NCBI GenBank assembly: GCA_017882405.1
Contig: JADGPO010000074.1
Span: 1 to 31,985, forward strand
Source: Solirubrobacteraceae bacterium
GTDB lineage: Bacteria > Actinomycetota > Thermoleophilia > Solirubrobacterales > Solirubrobacteraceae
Direction: 5' to 3'
Length of the DNA: 31,985 bases
This document shows, one piece after another, positions 21,116-28,046 of this stretch. A program made the translations under genes and the position numbers. The notes below the pieces were generated by a model. It ran no database searches, had not been told where the DNA came from, and saw only the letters and a list, made by a program, of their open reading frames with translations. The stretch's first letter is position 1. The number at the start of each line of letters is the position of its first letter.

Positions 21116-22390
21116 TCACTTAGGTCTACCCACAGGGGCGACGCTTACACAAACGGGTTGCGGCGGCCTTGCACCAGTCGCCCCCTCCAGCGCGCGGACC
21201 GCCAGCAGCCCCGTGGCCAGATAGATGCCCGCCTGCACGTCGAGGATCGCGCCCAGCCCCAGCGGGCCGGTGAGCGCTCCGGCGGCGACCATCCCGACCG
21301 CCTGGCCGGCGTTGTCGGCCAGGCCCAGCGCGCCGAAGATGCGACCATGCTCGGTCGTGTTGCCGGCCTGCTGGAGGAAGCTGATCAGCCCGGTGGCCAT
21401 CACCACTCCGGGTGCTCCGACGACCGCGAACAGCACCGCGTACACGGCCGGGGCGGTGGTCAGCGCCGGCAGGTTCCACACCAGCAGCGAGATCGCGCCG
21501 AAGCTCAGCGCCGCTGCGGCCGTCAGGCGCGCCGGCGTGCCGCGGCGCCCCACGGTGGCCAGCATCAGCCCGGCCGCGATCGCGCCCACCGCCTGCACGC
21601 CGCGCAGCAGGCCCGTCTCCCCCGCTCCGCCGTGCAGGCGCCTGGCGACGAATACGATGAACAGCACCAGGAAGATCCCCTGGGCGATGTCGGCGAAGAA
21701 CGTGAGCGCCAGCGCCCGGCGCACCGGACGGCGGCGCAGCACGGCACGCAAGCGCCGGGGCGACGGGGCCGGTTGGTCGCGAAGTGGTGCGCCACCGGAG
21801 CCCCGGCGTGGCCGGGCCGACGGGAGGCGGGCGATCAGCAGGCCGGCGATCGCGTAGCTGGCCGCGTCGGCGATCACGATCGTCTGCAGGTCTCCGGCGG
21901 CCAGCAGCAGGCCGCCCAGCGGACCGCCGACCAGCCGCGAGACGCCCTCGTTGAGCGCCACCAGAGAGTTGGCCGACACCAGCTGGTCGGGACCCACCAA
22001 CATCGGCAGGAGCGCGTTCTTGGCGGGCGCGAACAGCGCTGCCAGCGCCGACTGCACGATGATCACCGCGTACACGATCGGTAATCCGCCGCGGCCGTTG
22101 ACGGGGAACAGCGCCAGCAGCGACAGCGCCTGCAGGCCGGTGACGGCCAGCATCACCCGGCGGCGATCGAAGCGGTCGGCCAGTCGCCCGGCCAGGGGCG
22201 AGAGCACGATCGCCGGACCCAACTGCGCCAGGAAGGCGAGCGACGTGCCCAGCGCCGAGCCGGTCAGCCGGTAGACGACGATCGGCAGCGCGATGAACAA
22301 CAGCCAGTCGCCCGCCTCCGAGACCAGCCCCGCCAGCCACAGCGAGCGAAACGCCGGCTCGCTCAGCGGCGCGGGCGCTTCCACCTCCAC
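21116..22390 (-). CDS. MFS transporter (drug-efflux type)
   Basis: 424 aa with about 12 hydrophobic helices. Seen: FRSLWLAGLVSEAGDWLLFIALP at the start, the intracellular loop GRLADRFDRRRVMLAV (MFS motif A) after helix 2, LFAPAKNALLPMLVGPDQLVSANSL, SRLVGGPLGGLLLAAG (helix 5) and the second half beginning at about LALTFFADIAQGIFLVLFIV. This resembles the macrolide-efflux/enterobactin-exporter branch. GTG 22390 or 22384 is the start, overlapping the ArsR regulator stop by about 20-28 nt, so the exporter is expressed with its regulator. The substrate is unknown. Confidence 0.87.
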   Translation of the reverse strand: MEVEAPAPLSEPAFRSLWLAGLVSEAGDWLLFIALPIVVYRLTGSALGTSLAFLAQLGPAIVLSPLAGRLADRFDRRRVMLAVTGLQALSLLALFPVNGRGGLPIVYAVIIVQSALAALFAPAKNALLPMLVGPDQLVSANSLVALNEGVSRLVGGPLGGLLLAAGDLQTIVIADAASYAIAGLLIARLPSARPRRGSGGAPLRDQPAPSPRRLRAVLRRRPVRRALALTFFADIAQGIFLVLFIVFVARRLHGGAGETGLLRGVQAVGAIAAGLMLATVGRRGTPARLTAAAALSFGAISLLVWNLPALTTAPAVYAVLFAVVGAPGVVMATGLISFLQQAGNTTEHGRIFGALGLADNAGQAVGMVAAGALTGPLGLGAILDVQAGIYLATGLLAVRALEGATGARPPQPVCVSVAPVGRPK

Positions 22391-22968
22391 GGCTCCCCCA
22401 CACGCGGAAACGCGAACACGTTGACGTGCACCAGCTCGGCCGAGGGCGGCGCCTCGGTGCGATGGGCCGCGATCAGCGGGCGCAGCAGCAAATCGATCTT
22501 GGCGTTGAGCTCGCTCAACTCGTCGGGCGTGATGTGCAGCGTGTAGCTGGAGGTGTTGTCGGCCTCTCGCCAGGCGTCCGACACCCGGTCGCGGTTGGCC
22601 AGGTAGTCGCGCAGCAGACCCTGCTCGAGCGCCAACGAGGCCGACAGCACCGCGGCGTTGCTGCGACCCTGAGGCGTGTCGGGATCGACGTTGGGGTCGA
22701 TGCTGAAGCCGGTGATGGTGGCGCGCCAGGGCCGCTGGCGGCGATCGTCTGACTGCACCGGTTCGACCAGGCCGTGACGGCCCAGCGTGCGCAGGTGATA
22801 GCTGCAGTTGGAGGGCGTGTCCCCGACGGCCCGCGCGCACGTCGAGGCCGTCGCCGGACCGGCGGACATCAGGTACGTCAGCAGGTCCAGACGGACCGGG
22901 TGCGCCAGCGCCTCCAGGACCTCCGGGTCGGTGAGCAGCGGCCGGCGTTCCAGGTCATCTGAAAGCAT
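22363..22968 (-). CDS. ArsR-type winged-helix transcriptional regulator
   Basis: 201 aa. Seen: LTDPEVLEALAHPVRLDLLTYLMS (the classic ArsR opening: A-x-P-x-R-x-x-L-L), TASTCARAVGDTPSNCSYHLRTLGRHGLVEPV (recognition helix SNCSYHLRTL) and the wing DDRRQRPWRAT, then a longer C-terminal domain with helix ELSELNAKIDLLLRPLI found in MFS-linked ArsR proteins. No obvious metal-binding cysteine pair, so it likely senses an organic ligand or uses another cue. It is the first gene of the ArsR-MFS-membrane protein-VOC operon and sits under two identical palindromes, one of which contains its own ATG. Confidence 0.88.
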   Translation of the reverse strand: MLSDDLERRPLLTDPEVLEALAHPVRLDLLTYLMSAGPATASTCARAVGDTPSNCSYHLRTLGRHGLVEPVQSDDRRQRPWRATITGFSIDPNVDPDTPQGRSNAAVLSASLALEQGLLRDYLANRDRVSDAWREADNTSSYTLHITPDELSELNAKIDLLLRPLIAAHRTEAPPSAELVHVNVFAFPRVGEPWRWKRPRR

Positions 22969-22975
22969 CTTTCAG
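22959..22975 (-). promoter_or_regulatory. Palindromic operator 1, spanning the ArsR regulator start codon
   Basis: CTGAAAG (22959-22965), 3 nt, CTTTCAG (22969-22975). The 3-nt spacer (22966-22968) is exactly the start codon. Binding here would block a short-leader transcript or ribosome access; autorepression is inferred. Confidence 0.7.
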
Positions 22976-22989
22976 AACAGTAGCGAATT

Positions 22990-23006
22990 CTGAAAGCCTC
23001 TTTCAG
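22990..23006 (-). promoter_or_regulatory. Palindromic operator 2, upstream of the ArsR-MFS operon
   Basis: CTGAAAG (22990-22996), 3 nt, CTTTCAG (23000-23006): the same arms as operator 1. The centres are 31 bp apart, about three helical turns, so both sites face the same side of the DNA. It overlaps a minus-strand -35-like element; a -10-like TACTGT lies between the two sites. It also overlaps the stop of the photolyase remnant. Confidence 0.7.
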
Positions 23007-23321
23007 TCCGAGACGCGGTAGCGGTCCAACGCCTGACGGCGGCTCAGGTACTCGTCGGGCAGCTGGCGCCGGCGTTGCGCAGGCCGTCGTCGAGCTCTGA
23101 GAGGCACTCGAGCAGCAACTGCGTCCGCGGGCCGGACGCGTGGCGGCCGCCCAGCAGGCCGTCGTCGAAGCAGAAGACGGCGATCAGCCGGTCGGCGCCG
23201 TCCCGCGCCGCCTGCAGCGCCGGGTGGTCGTGCAGGCGAAGTGGGCCTGCGCGAAGAAGGCGAACACGTCCTCCAGCGGGTGATCGAGGTATTGCTCGCG
23301 CTCGAGCCGATTAACGGTCAC
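23003..23321 (-). pseudogene. SRPBCC-photolyase fusion remnant
   Basis: Three pieces of two genes are joined. First, about 25 codons from GTG 23321 read VTVNRLEREQYLDHPLEDVF and FFAQA, the start of an SRPBCC ligand-binding protein. Second, at about 23241 the frame changes to LRLHDHPALQAARDGADRL, IAVFCFDDGLLGGRHASGP and RTQLLLECLSELDDGLR, the N-terminal photolyase domain of a DNA photolyase. Third, after another shift, RQLPDEYLSRRQALDRYRVSD resembles a photolyase C-terminal end, stop at 23003. The SRPBCC start overlaps the TIGR01777 stop as GTGA, so the original operon was TIGR01777-SRPBCC-photolyase. Confidence 0.75.
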
Positions 23322-24232
23322 GCGAGCACGTCGGCCAGAGCGCCCTGCACCTCGGTGTGGCGGAACTGGTAGCCGAGCTCGCCCAGGCGGGCCGGCAGCG
23401 CGCGCTGACCGCTGGTCACGATCTCGGCCATCTCGCCGTAGAGCAGCTTGACCGCCACCGCGGGCACGGGCAGCACCGCCGGGCGGCCGAGCACGTGACC
23501 GAGCGCCCGCGACAGCTCGGCGTTGGTGACCGGGTTGGGGGCGGTGAGGTTCACCGGGCCGCTGGCTCCGGGCTGGTCCAGGCAGTAGATCAGCCCGCCG
23601 ACCACGTCGTCGAGGTGGATCCAGGGCACGTACTGCTTGCCGCCGGCCACCGGCCCGCCGATGCCCAGCTTGAAGAACGGCAGCATCTTGGCCAGCGCGC
23701 CGCCGCTGGGCGACAGGACCACCCCGGTGCGCATGCAGGCCACCCGCATCCCGCCGGCGCCAGCCAGCGCCTCGCGCTCCCAGGCGACCACGACCTCGGG
23801 AAGGAAGCCGTTGCCCCCCGAGGACTGCTCGTCCAGCGGCGCATCCTCCCGGGCGCCGTAGTAGCCGACAGCCGACTGCGAGACCAGCACCCCGGGGCGT
23901 TCGGCCTCCGGCAGCGCGTTCAGGCCTTCGACCAGCCGCTGGGTGCCCTTGACCCGGGAGTCACGGATCCGCTGCTTGGCGTCATCGCTCCAGCGCTGAG
24001 CGATCGGCTCACCGAGCAGGTGCACGACCCCGTCGGCCCCCCGCAGCCCCTCCGCCGGCGGCGGCTCGCCGGCCGGATCGGCCCAGCCGTGGACCTCCAC
24101 GCCCTCTCCCAGCACGCGCTGCCCGCGCTCGGGGTCACGCGACAGCGCGACCACCTGGTCGCCGCGAGCATGCAGCGCATCCGCCAGCGCCAGCCCGATC
24201 GTGCCGGTCGCGCCCGTGATCAGTACCCGCAT
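23318..24232 (-). CDS. TIGR01777 family epimerase/NAD(P)-dependent oxidoreductase (SulA/YfcH-like)
   Basis: 304 aa, an atypical SDR. Seen: MRVLITGATGTIGLALADAL (Rossmann GxxGxxG), VVHLLGEPIAQRWSDDAKQ and IRDSRVKGTQRLVE, both characteristic of the family, SQSAVGYYGAREDAPLDEQS with the Tyr-containing active-site strand, RTGVVLSPSGGALAKMLPFF, YVPWIHLDDVVGG and the C-terminal DUF1731-type domain with LLYGEMAEIVTSGQRALPARL. All family marks are present and the length is normal, so this gene is intact although its downstream operon partners are deleted. ATG 24232. It is divergent from the MerR-DICT regulator. The reaction is not established. Confidence 0.9.
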   Translation of the reverse strand: MRVLITGATGTIGLALADALHARGDQVVALSRDPERGQRVLGEGVEVHGWADPAGEPPPAEGLRGADGVVHLLGEPIAQRWSDDAKQRIRDSRVKGTQRLVEGLNALPEAERPGVLVSQSAVGYYGAREDAPLDEQSSGGNGFLPEVVVAWEREALAGAGGMRVACMRTGVVLSPSGGALAKMLPFFKLGIGGPVAGGKQYVPWIHLDDVVGGLIYCLDQPGASGPVNLTAPNPVTNAELSRALGHVLGRPAVLPVPAVAVKLLYGEMAEIVTSGQRALPARLGELGYQFRHTEVQGALADVLA

Positions 24233-24280
24233 CGCGTCACTCCTGGTCTCGTTGAGTGCATCGCTCTTTCATACCGCTTG

Positions 24281-24311
24281 TTGGGAAAACCGTTACAAGT
24301 TGTATCGTTAC
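24281..24311 (+). promoter_or_regulatory. Promoter/operator of the MerR-DICT gene
   Basis: TTGGGA (24281-24286), 16 nt, TATCGT (24303-24308). Between and partly over the -10 lies TACAAGTTGTA (24294-24304), 5-bp arms with a 1-nt centre, flanked by direct repeats CGTTAC (24291-24296 and 24306-24311). MerR proteins bind dyads between -35 and -10, so this is a plausible self-binding site that could also control the divergent TIGR01777 gene. Confidence 0.4.
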
Positions 24312-25214
24312 CACATCGCCGGCGCAGCAAGCCCCAAGCTGAGCACCGCGCAACTGGCGGCGCGCACGGGCGTGCCGGCCGGAACGCTGCGCATGTGGGA
24401 GAGCCGCCACGGCTTTCCCGCCCCCGCGCGCCTGCCCGGAGGTCATCGCCGCTATTCCGACCGGGACGTGGCCGCTGTCTCGGACGTGGTTCGCCTGCGT
24501 GAGCAGGGCCTTTCGCTGACCGCCGCGATCGAGCGCACGCGGCGCCAAGAGCGCTCGCCGGTGAACTCCGTGTTCGCCGGCCTGCGCCAACGCCATCCCG
24601 AGGTGGCGCCGTCGATCCTCTCCAAGCGGGTCGTGCTCGAGCTCACCCGGGCGATCGAGGACGAGTACTGCGCGCACGCCGCACACGGCACGCTGATCGC
24701 CTCCTTCCAGCGCGAGCGCTTCTACCGCCGCGCCCAGCGCCGGTGGACCGAGCTGGCCCGCACGGCGTCGGCTGCGGTGGTGCTGGCCGACTTCGCGGAG
24801 GTTTCACGGCCGGTCGGCGCGCCCACCGAGGTACCGATCGACCTGACTCACCCGCTGGCGCGCGAGTGGACGTTGATCGTCGACGCTCCCGGCGCCCAGG
24901 CCTGCCTGGCGGCGTGGGAGCAGCCCAGCCAGATCGAGCTGGACGACGCCGAGCGCCGGTTCGAGGTGCTGTGGTCGTTCGAGCCGGAGGTCGTGCGCAC
25001 CGCCGGCGAGCTGGCCTCGGAGCTGCTGTGGCGGCTGGCGCCGGAGGTCGCGGGACGGCTGCCCGGAGCCGACGAGGACGCGGTGGTCAACGGTGGCGAG
25101 CTGCGGTTCGCCACCGCGCTGTCGCTGCGCATGGTCGTCTACCTGGGCGAGCTGCTCGACGGCCGCGAACGGGTGCCGGCGGGTCCGGCTGACGAGCCCG
25201 ACGCCGTCACGTAG
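24300..25214 (+). CDS. MerR-family regulator with DICT sensory domain
   Basis: About 304 aa. Seen: N-terminal MerR winged helix LSTAQLAARTGVPAGTLRMWESRHGFP and GGHRRYSDRDVAAVSDVVRLREQGLSL; a middle and C-terminal part matching DICT domains (GTLIASFQRERFYRRAQRRW, TASAAVVLADFAEV, REWTLIVDAPGAQACLAAWE). DICT domains occur in light- or oxygen-linked regulators, often near photolyases. No cobalamin-binding motif is seen. The start is uncertain: no ATG lies near the domain edge; TTG 24300, TTG 24252 and GTG 24201 are in frame, and none has a clear Shine-Dalgarno sequence. If the promoter at 24281 is right, initiation must be close to or after 24315, which leaves this unsolved. Likely regulates the divergent photorepair-type operon. 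Confidence 0.8.
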   Translation: MYRYHIAGAASPKLSTAQLAARTGVPAGTLRMWESRHGFPAPARLPGGHRRYSDRDVAAVSDVVRLREQGLSLTAAIERTRRQERSPVNSVFAGLRQRHPEVAPSILSKRVVLELTRAIEDEYCAHAAHGTLIASFQRERFYRRAQRRWTELARTASAAVVLADFAEVSRPVGAPTEVPIDLTHPLAREWTLIVDAPGAQACLAAWEQPSQIELDDAERRFEVLWSFEPEVVRTAGELASELLWRLAPEVAGRLPGADEDAVVNGGELRFATALSLRMVVYLGELLDGRERVPAGPADEPDAVT

Positions 25215-25224
25215 ACCACGAACA

Positions 25225-25239
25225 AAGGAGGCCGAGATG
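25225..25239 (+). promoter_or_regulatory. Strong ribosome-binding site and ATG without a matching gene
   Basis: AAAGGAGG lies 4-5 nt before ATG 25237, just after the MerR-DICT stop. The 94-codon frame that follows is Arg/Asp-rich and antisense to the DUF1275 remnant, so it does not look like a real protein. Probably the surviving start of a gene lost by deletion. Confidence 0.35.
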
Positions 25240-25260
25240 AAGCGCGGGCCACGCAGCCCG

Positions 25261-25545
25261 TCACCCCGTGGCCGCGCCGGCGGTCGTGAGGTCCGGGACG
25301 CCCAGCGCTCTGACGACGGCGTTGCGTGTTCCCATGCCCATCGCCAGCAGCGCGATGACAGCGTCACCGGAGAAGGCGCCGACCCGGAGATGGACCACCG
25401 CCGACAGCACGGTGGCCGCCAGCAACATGCCGCCCTCGACAATCGTCGCGGTCGCCAGCCGGCGCTGCGGACTGCCCGCCGGGCGGATGGCGAGTCGGCC
25501 ACCGACGCCGGCTCCCAGTAGGAAGCCGCAGAGCGCGCGTCAATG
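25261..25545 (-). pseudogene. DUF1275 (YoaK-like) membrane protein fragment
   Basis: Reads ALCGFLLGAGVGGRLA, then ATIVEGGMLLAATVLSAVV, FSGDAVIALLAMGMGTRNAV and VRALGVPDLTTAGAATG, then a stop at 25261. GMGTRNAVVRxLGVPDLTT is a hallmark of DUF1275 proteins, where the chain goes on through further helices (normal length about 220-250 aa). Here both the N-terminal and C-terminal parts are missing, leaving about 90 codons. The 25546-25816 stretch has no recognisable gene. Confidence 0.65.
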
Positions 25546-25816
25546 GATGGCGCAGCGACCCGAGCGTCCGGTGAACGTCCGGTCCAGGCTTCCCGGGTGG
25601 ATCAGGTGTGAGCGCTAACAAGTTTTGGATTGAAAGGGATGGACGGTGGGTATCAGGCGCCAAGACGCAGCGCCGAACGACCCGGCCGGAGCGGCGGCGC
25701 AGCCAGAGGAGAGAGCGGCCCTACCCGCGTGTGATCTGACAACCGTCAGCGCTCGTCCCAGGCCTGGTCCGCTGTCGGCAAACACGGACGACGGCAGAAC
25801 GAAAGGAAGTTTTCGC

Positions 25817-27046
25817 ATGCACAGTGCATCACGATGGACGCGCCGGTTCGGGCGGGTCCGCATATCCATCTCGGCGGTGCTCGCCCTGGCGGCGCTAACC
25901 GCCCTGGGCACCAGCGCCCTGGCCCAGGGCAAGCAGGCCCACGCGGCCGCGACGCTCAAGATCACCACCAAGCCATGGGGAACCGTGGGTGGCAAGGCGG
26001 TCAAGCTGTACACGCTGTCCAACGGTTCGATGAAGGTCAACATCACCAACTTCGGCGGCATCGTCCAGTCGATCTCGGTGCCGGGCAAGAACGGCAAGCT
26101 GGCCAACGTCGCGCTCGGCTTCAAGAACCTCAAGGGCTACGTGGCCAATGATGCCACCAACCAGCCCACGGGCGGCTCGGGCACCACGTACTTCGGCGCC
26201 ACGATCGGCCGCTTCGGCAACCGCATCGCCAACGGCAAGTTCACGCTCAACGGCAAGACCTATCACCTGCCGGTCAACAACGGCCCGAACACGCTGCACG
26301 GCGGGACCAACGCCTGGAACAAGCAGGTGTGGAGCCCCAAGACCACGCTGACGTCCAAGGGCGCCTCGCTGCAGCTGACCTACACCAGCCCCGACGGGCA
26401 GGATGGCTTCCCGGGCACCGTGGTCGCGAAGGTCACGTTCACGCTGGGCACCAGCAACGCTCTGGCGATCCACTACGACGCCACGACAGACAAGCCAACG
26501 GTCATCAACCTCACCAACCACACGTACTTCAACCTCGGCGGAGAGGCGTCGGGCACGGTCTACAACCAGGGCCTGATGCTCAACGCCGACAAGTACACGC
26601 CGACCGACGACACCCAGATCCCGACGGGCAAGATCGCGCCGGTGGCCAGGACGCCGATGGACTTCCGCAAGATGAAGCCGATCGGCCGCGACATCAACGC
26701 CGACTTCCACCAGCTGCTGCTCGCCCACGGATATGACCACAACTGGGTGCTCAACGGTGCCAGCGGAGGCGCGCTCCGGCTCGCCGCCAAGGCGGTCGAT
26801 CCGGCCAGCGGCCGGGTCCTGACCGCGACCACGACTGAGCCTGGCGTGCAGGTCTACACCAGCAACTTCATGGTCGGAGACCTGGTCGGCACCTCAGGGC
26901 ACGCCTACCGGCAGGGCGACGGGTTCACGCTGGAGACCCAGCACTTCCCCAACTCGCCCAACCAGCCGAGCTTCCCCACCACGACCCTGAACCCGGGCAA
27001 GCCGTACAGCTCGACGACGGTGTTCGCGTTCTCGGTCAAGAAGTGA
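25817..27046 (+). CDS. Secreted aldose 1-epimerase (galactose mutarotase)
   Basis: 409 aa. It interconverts alpha and beta anomers of aldoses. Seen: a signal peptide in the first about 40 residues (RRFGRVRISISAV, hydrophobic core LALAALTALGTSALA, AHA-like cleavage site), then the mutarotase domain: TNFGGIVQSISVP, FGATIGRFGNRIANGKF, NTLHGGTNAWNKQVW (first catalytic His), TVINLTNHTYFNLGGE (second His), GYDHNWVL, TTTEPGVQVYTSNF and the catalytic Glu in FTLETQHFPNSPNQPSFP. ATG 25817 is preceded by AAAGGAAG at about 8 nt. Exported form, unlike the cytosolic GalM; many Lys/Asn/Thr residues give it a composition unlike its neighbours. It stands alone; no sugar genes surround it. Confidence 0.92.
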   Translation: MHSASRWTRRFGRVRISISAVLALAALTALGTSALAQGKQAHAAATLKITTKPWGTVGGKAVKLYTLSNGSMKVNITNFGGIVQSISVPGKNGKLANVALGFKNLKGYVANDATNQPTGGSGTTYFGATIGRFGNRIANGKFTLNGKTYHLPVNNGPNTLHGGTNAWNKQVWSPKTTLTSKGASLQLTYTSPDGQDGFPGTVVAKVTFTLGTSNALAIHYDATTDKPTVINLTNHTYFNLGGEASGTVYNQGLMLNADKYTPTDDTQIPTGKIAPVARTPMDFRKMKPIGRDINADFHQLLLAHGYDHNWVLNGASGGALRLAAKAVDPASGRVLTATTTEPGVQVYTSNFMVGDLVGTSGHAYRQGDGFTLETQHFPNSPNQPSFPTTTLNPGKPYSSTTVFAFSVKK

Positions 27047-27060
27047 CGCTGTCGCAGGCA

Positions 27061-27081
27061 CGCGTCCTCCACTAGGACGCG
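27061..27081 (+). terminator. First hairpin after the aldose epimerase
   Basis: CGCGTCCT (27061-27068) and AGGACGCG (27074-27081), 8-bp arms and 5-nt loop, 14 nt after the stop. Confidence 0.5.
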
Positions 27082-27095
27082 CCGCTCACCCCAGT

Positions 27096-27126
27096 CCGTG
27101 GCCCGGGTCGACGATCCGGGCCACGG
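27096..27126 (+). terminator. Second, stronger hairpin after the aldose epimerase
   Basis: CCGTGGCCCGG (27096-27106) and CCGGGCCACGG (27116-27126), perfect 11-bp arms with a 9-nt loop. No T-tract. It sits between the epimerase and the convergent LtrA fragment and probably ends transcription from the left. Confidence 0.6.
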
Positions 27127-27140
27127 TCTGGTTCGACGGC

Positions 27141-27245
27141 TCAGGCATCGGTGACGACGAACACCAGATCCCACAGGAGCTCCACAAGGCTGGTCTCGCG
27201 CTCGGCCGAGCCTTCCTGCACAGGCGGCGGAGTCGACGCGCTCAT
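27141..27245 (-). pseudogene. LtrA (low temperature requirement A) N-terminal fragment
   Basis: A 34-codon frame from ATG 27245 reads GSAERETSLVELLWDLVFVV and ends TDA at 27141. The segment ELxxDLVFV is the signature of the first helix of LtrA-family membrane proteins, which are normally about 350-400 aa. The rest is absent, so this is a leftover gene start. The remaining 27246-27323 holds only the SDR leader. Confidence 0.55.
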
Positions 27246-27323
27246 GTGGCAAGTGTTGCCCGCGGCGCGCAGCGGCCTGCTTGGATACCGCTCCGATCAG
27301 ACCCCGAGGCACCGAGGAGTGGC

Positions 27324-28046
27324 ATGGCACAACGCGCGGCAATCGTGACCGGAGGTTCAAGTGGGATCGGGCTGGAGATCGCGCGCATGCTGCTCGGGGA
27401 GGGCTACGGCGTGACGGTCGCCGCGCGCCGCCCGGAGAAGCTCGAGCAGGCCGTCGCCGATTTGTCAAGCGACGGCCGCGAGATCGCCTCGGTGGCCGGC
27501 AGCATGGCCGACGAGGCGGTCATCCGTCAGGTGGTGGCCACCCATCGCGAGCGCTTCGGCCGCCTGGACGTGCTGGTCAACAACGCCGGCGTGGGCATCG
27601 GCGCGCCCGTGGGAGAGATCCAGACCAAGCACCTGGACATGCAGCTCGACGTCAACCTGCGCGCGGTCGTGCTCTTCTACCGCGAGTGCGTCGAGCTGCT
27701 GCGCGCGGCGGCCGCCGAGCACCACGCGGCGCTGGTGGTCAACACCGCCTCGATCTCAGGCAAGGCCGGCGAGGCGTGGCTGTCGGTCTACTCGGCGACC
27801 AAGGCCGGCGTCATCTGCTTCACCGAGGCGATGAACAAGGAGCTGGGGCAGGAGGGCATCAAGTCCTGCGCGCTGTGCCCGGCGTTCGTGGACACGCCGA
27901 TGACCGACTTCATCAAGGAGAACGTGGCCGCGCAGGACATGATCCGCCCGCAGGACATCGCCGAGGCGGTCCGCATGCTGCTCCGAGTGTCTCCCGCCTG
28001 CGTGATCCCCGAGATCGTGTTCCAGCGCCCGGGCGCGATCGCCTGA
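27324..28046 (+). CDS. Short-chain dehydrogenase/reductase
   Basis: 240 aa, classical SDR. Seen: AAIVTGGSSGIGLEIARML (TGxxxGIG cofactor site), VTVAARRPEKL (an Arg after the second strand suggests NADP preference), LDVLVNNAGVGIGAP (NNAG), active site VNTASISGKAGEAWLSVYSATKAG (Ser, Tyr and Lys) and CPAFVDTPMTDFI. The catalytic set is complete. ATG 27324 follows GAGGAG. The substrate cannot be told. Its 3' end is overlapped on the other strand by the C-terminal extension of the hypothetical gene at 27788-28369. Confidence 0.9.
   Translation: MAQRAAIVTGGSSGIGLEIARMLLGEGYGVTVAARRPEKLEQAVADLSSDGREIASVAGSMADEAVIRQVVATHRERFGRLDVLVNNAGVGIGAPVGEIQTKHLDMQLDVNLRAVVLFYRECVELLRAAAAEHHAALVVNTASISGKAGEAWLSVYSATKAGVICFTEAMNKELGQEGIKSCALCPAFVDTPMTDFIKENVAAQDMIRPQDIAEAVRMLLRVSPACVIPEIVFQRPGAIA

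Noticed and set aside
25237..25521. 94-aa frame after a strong ribosome-binding site
   Set aside because: Composition is Arg/Asp/His-rich and it is antisense to a recognisable DUF1275 fragment; no family resemblance.
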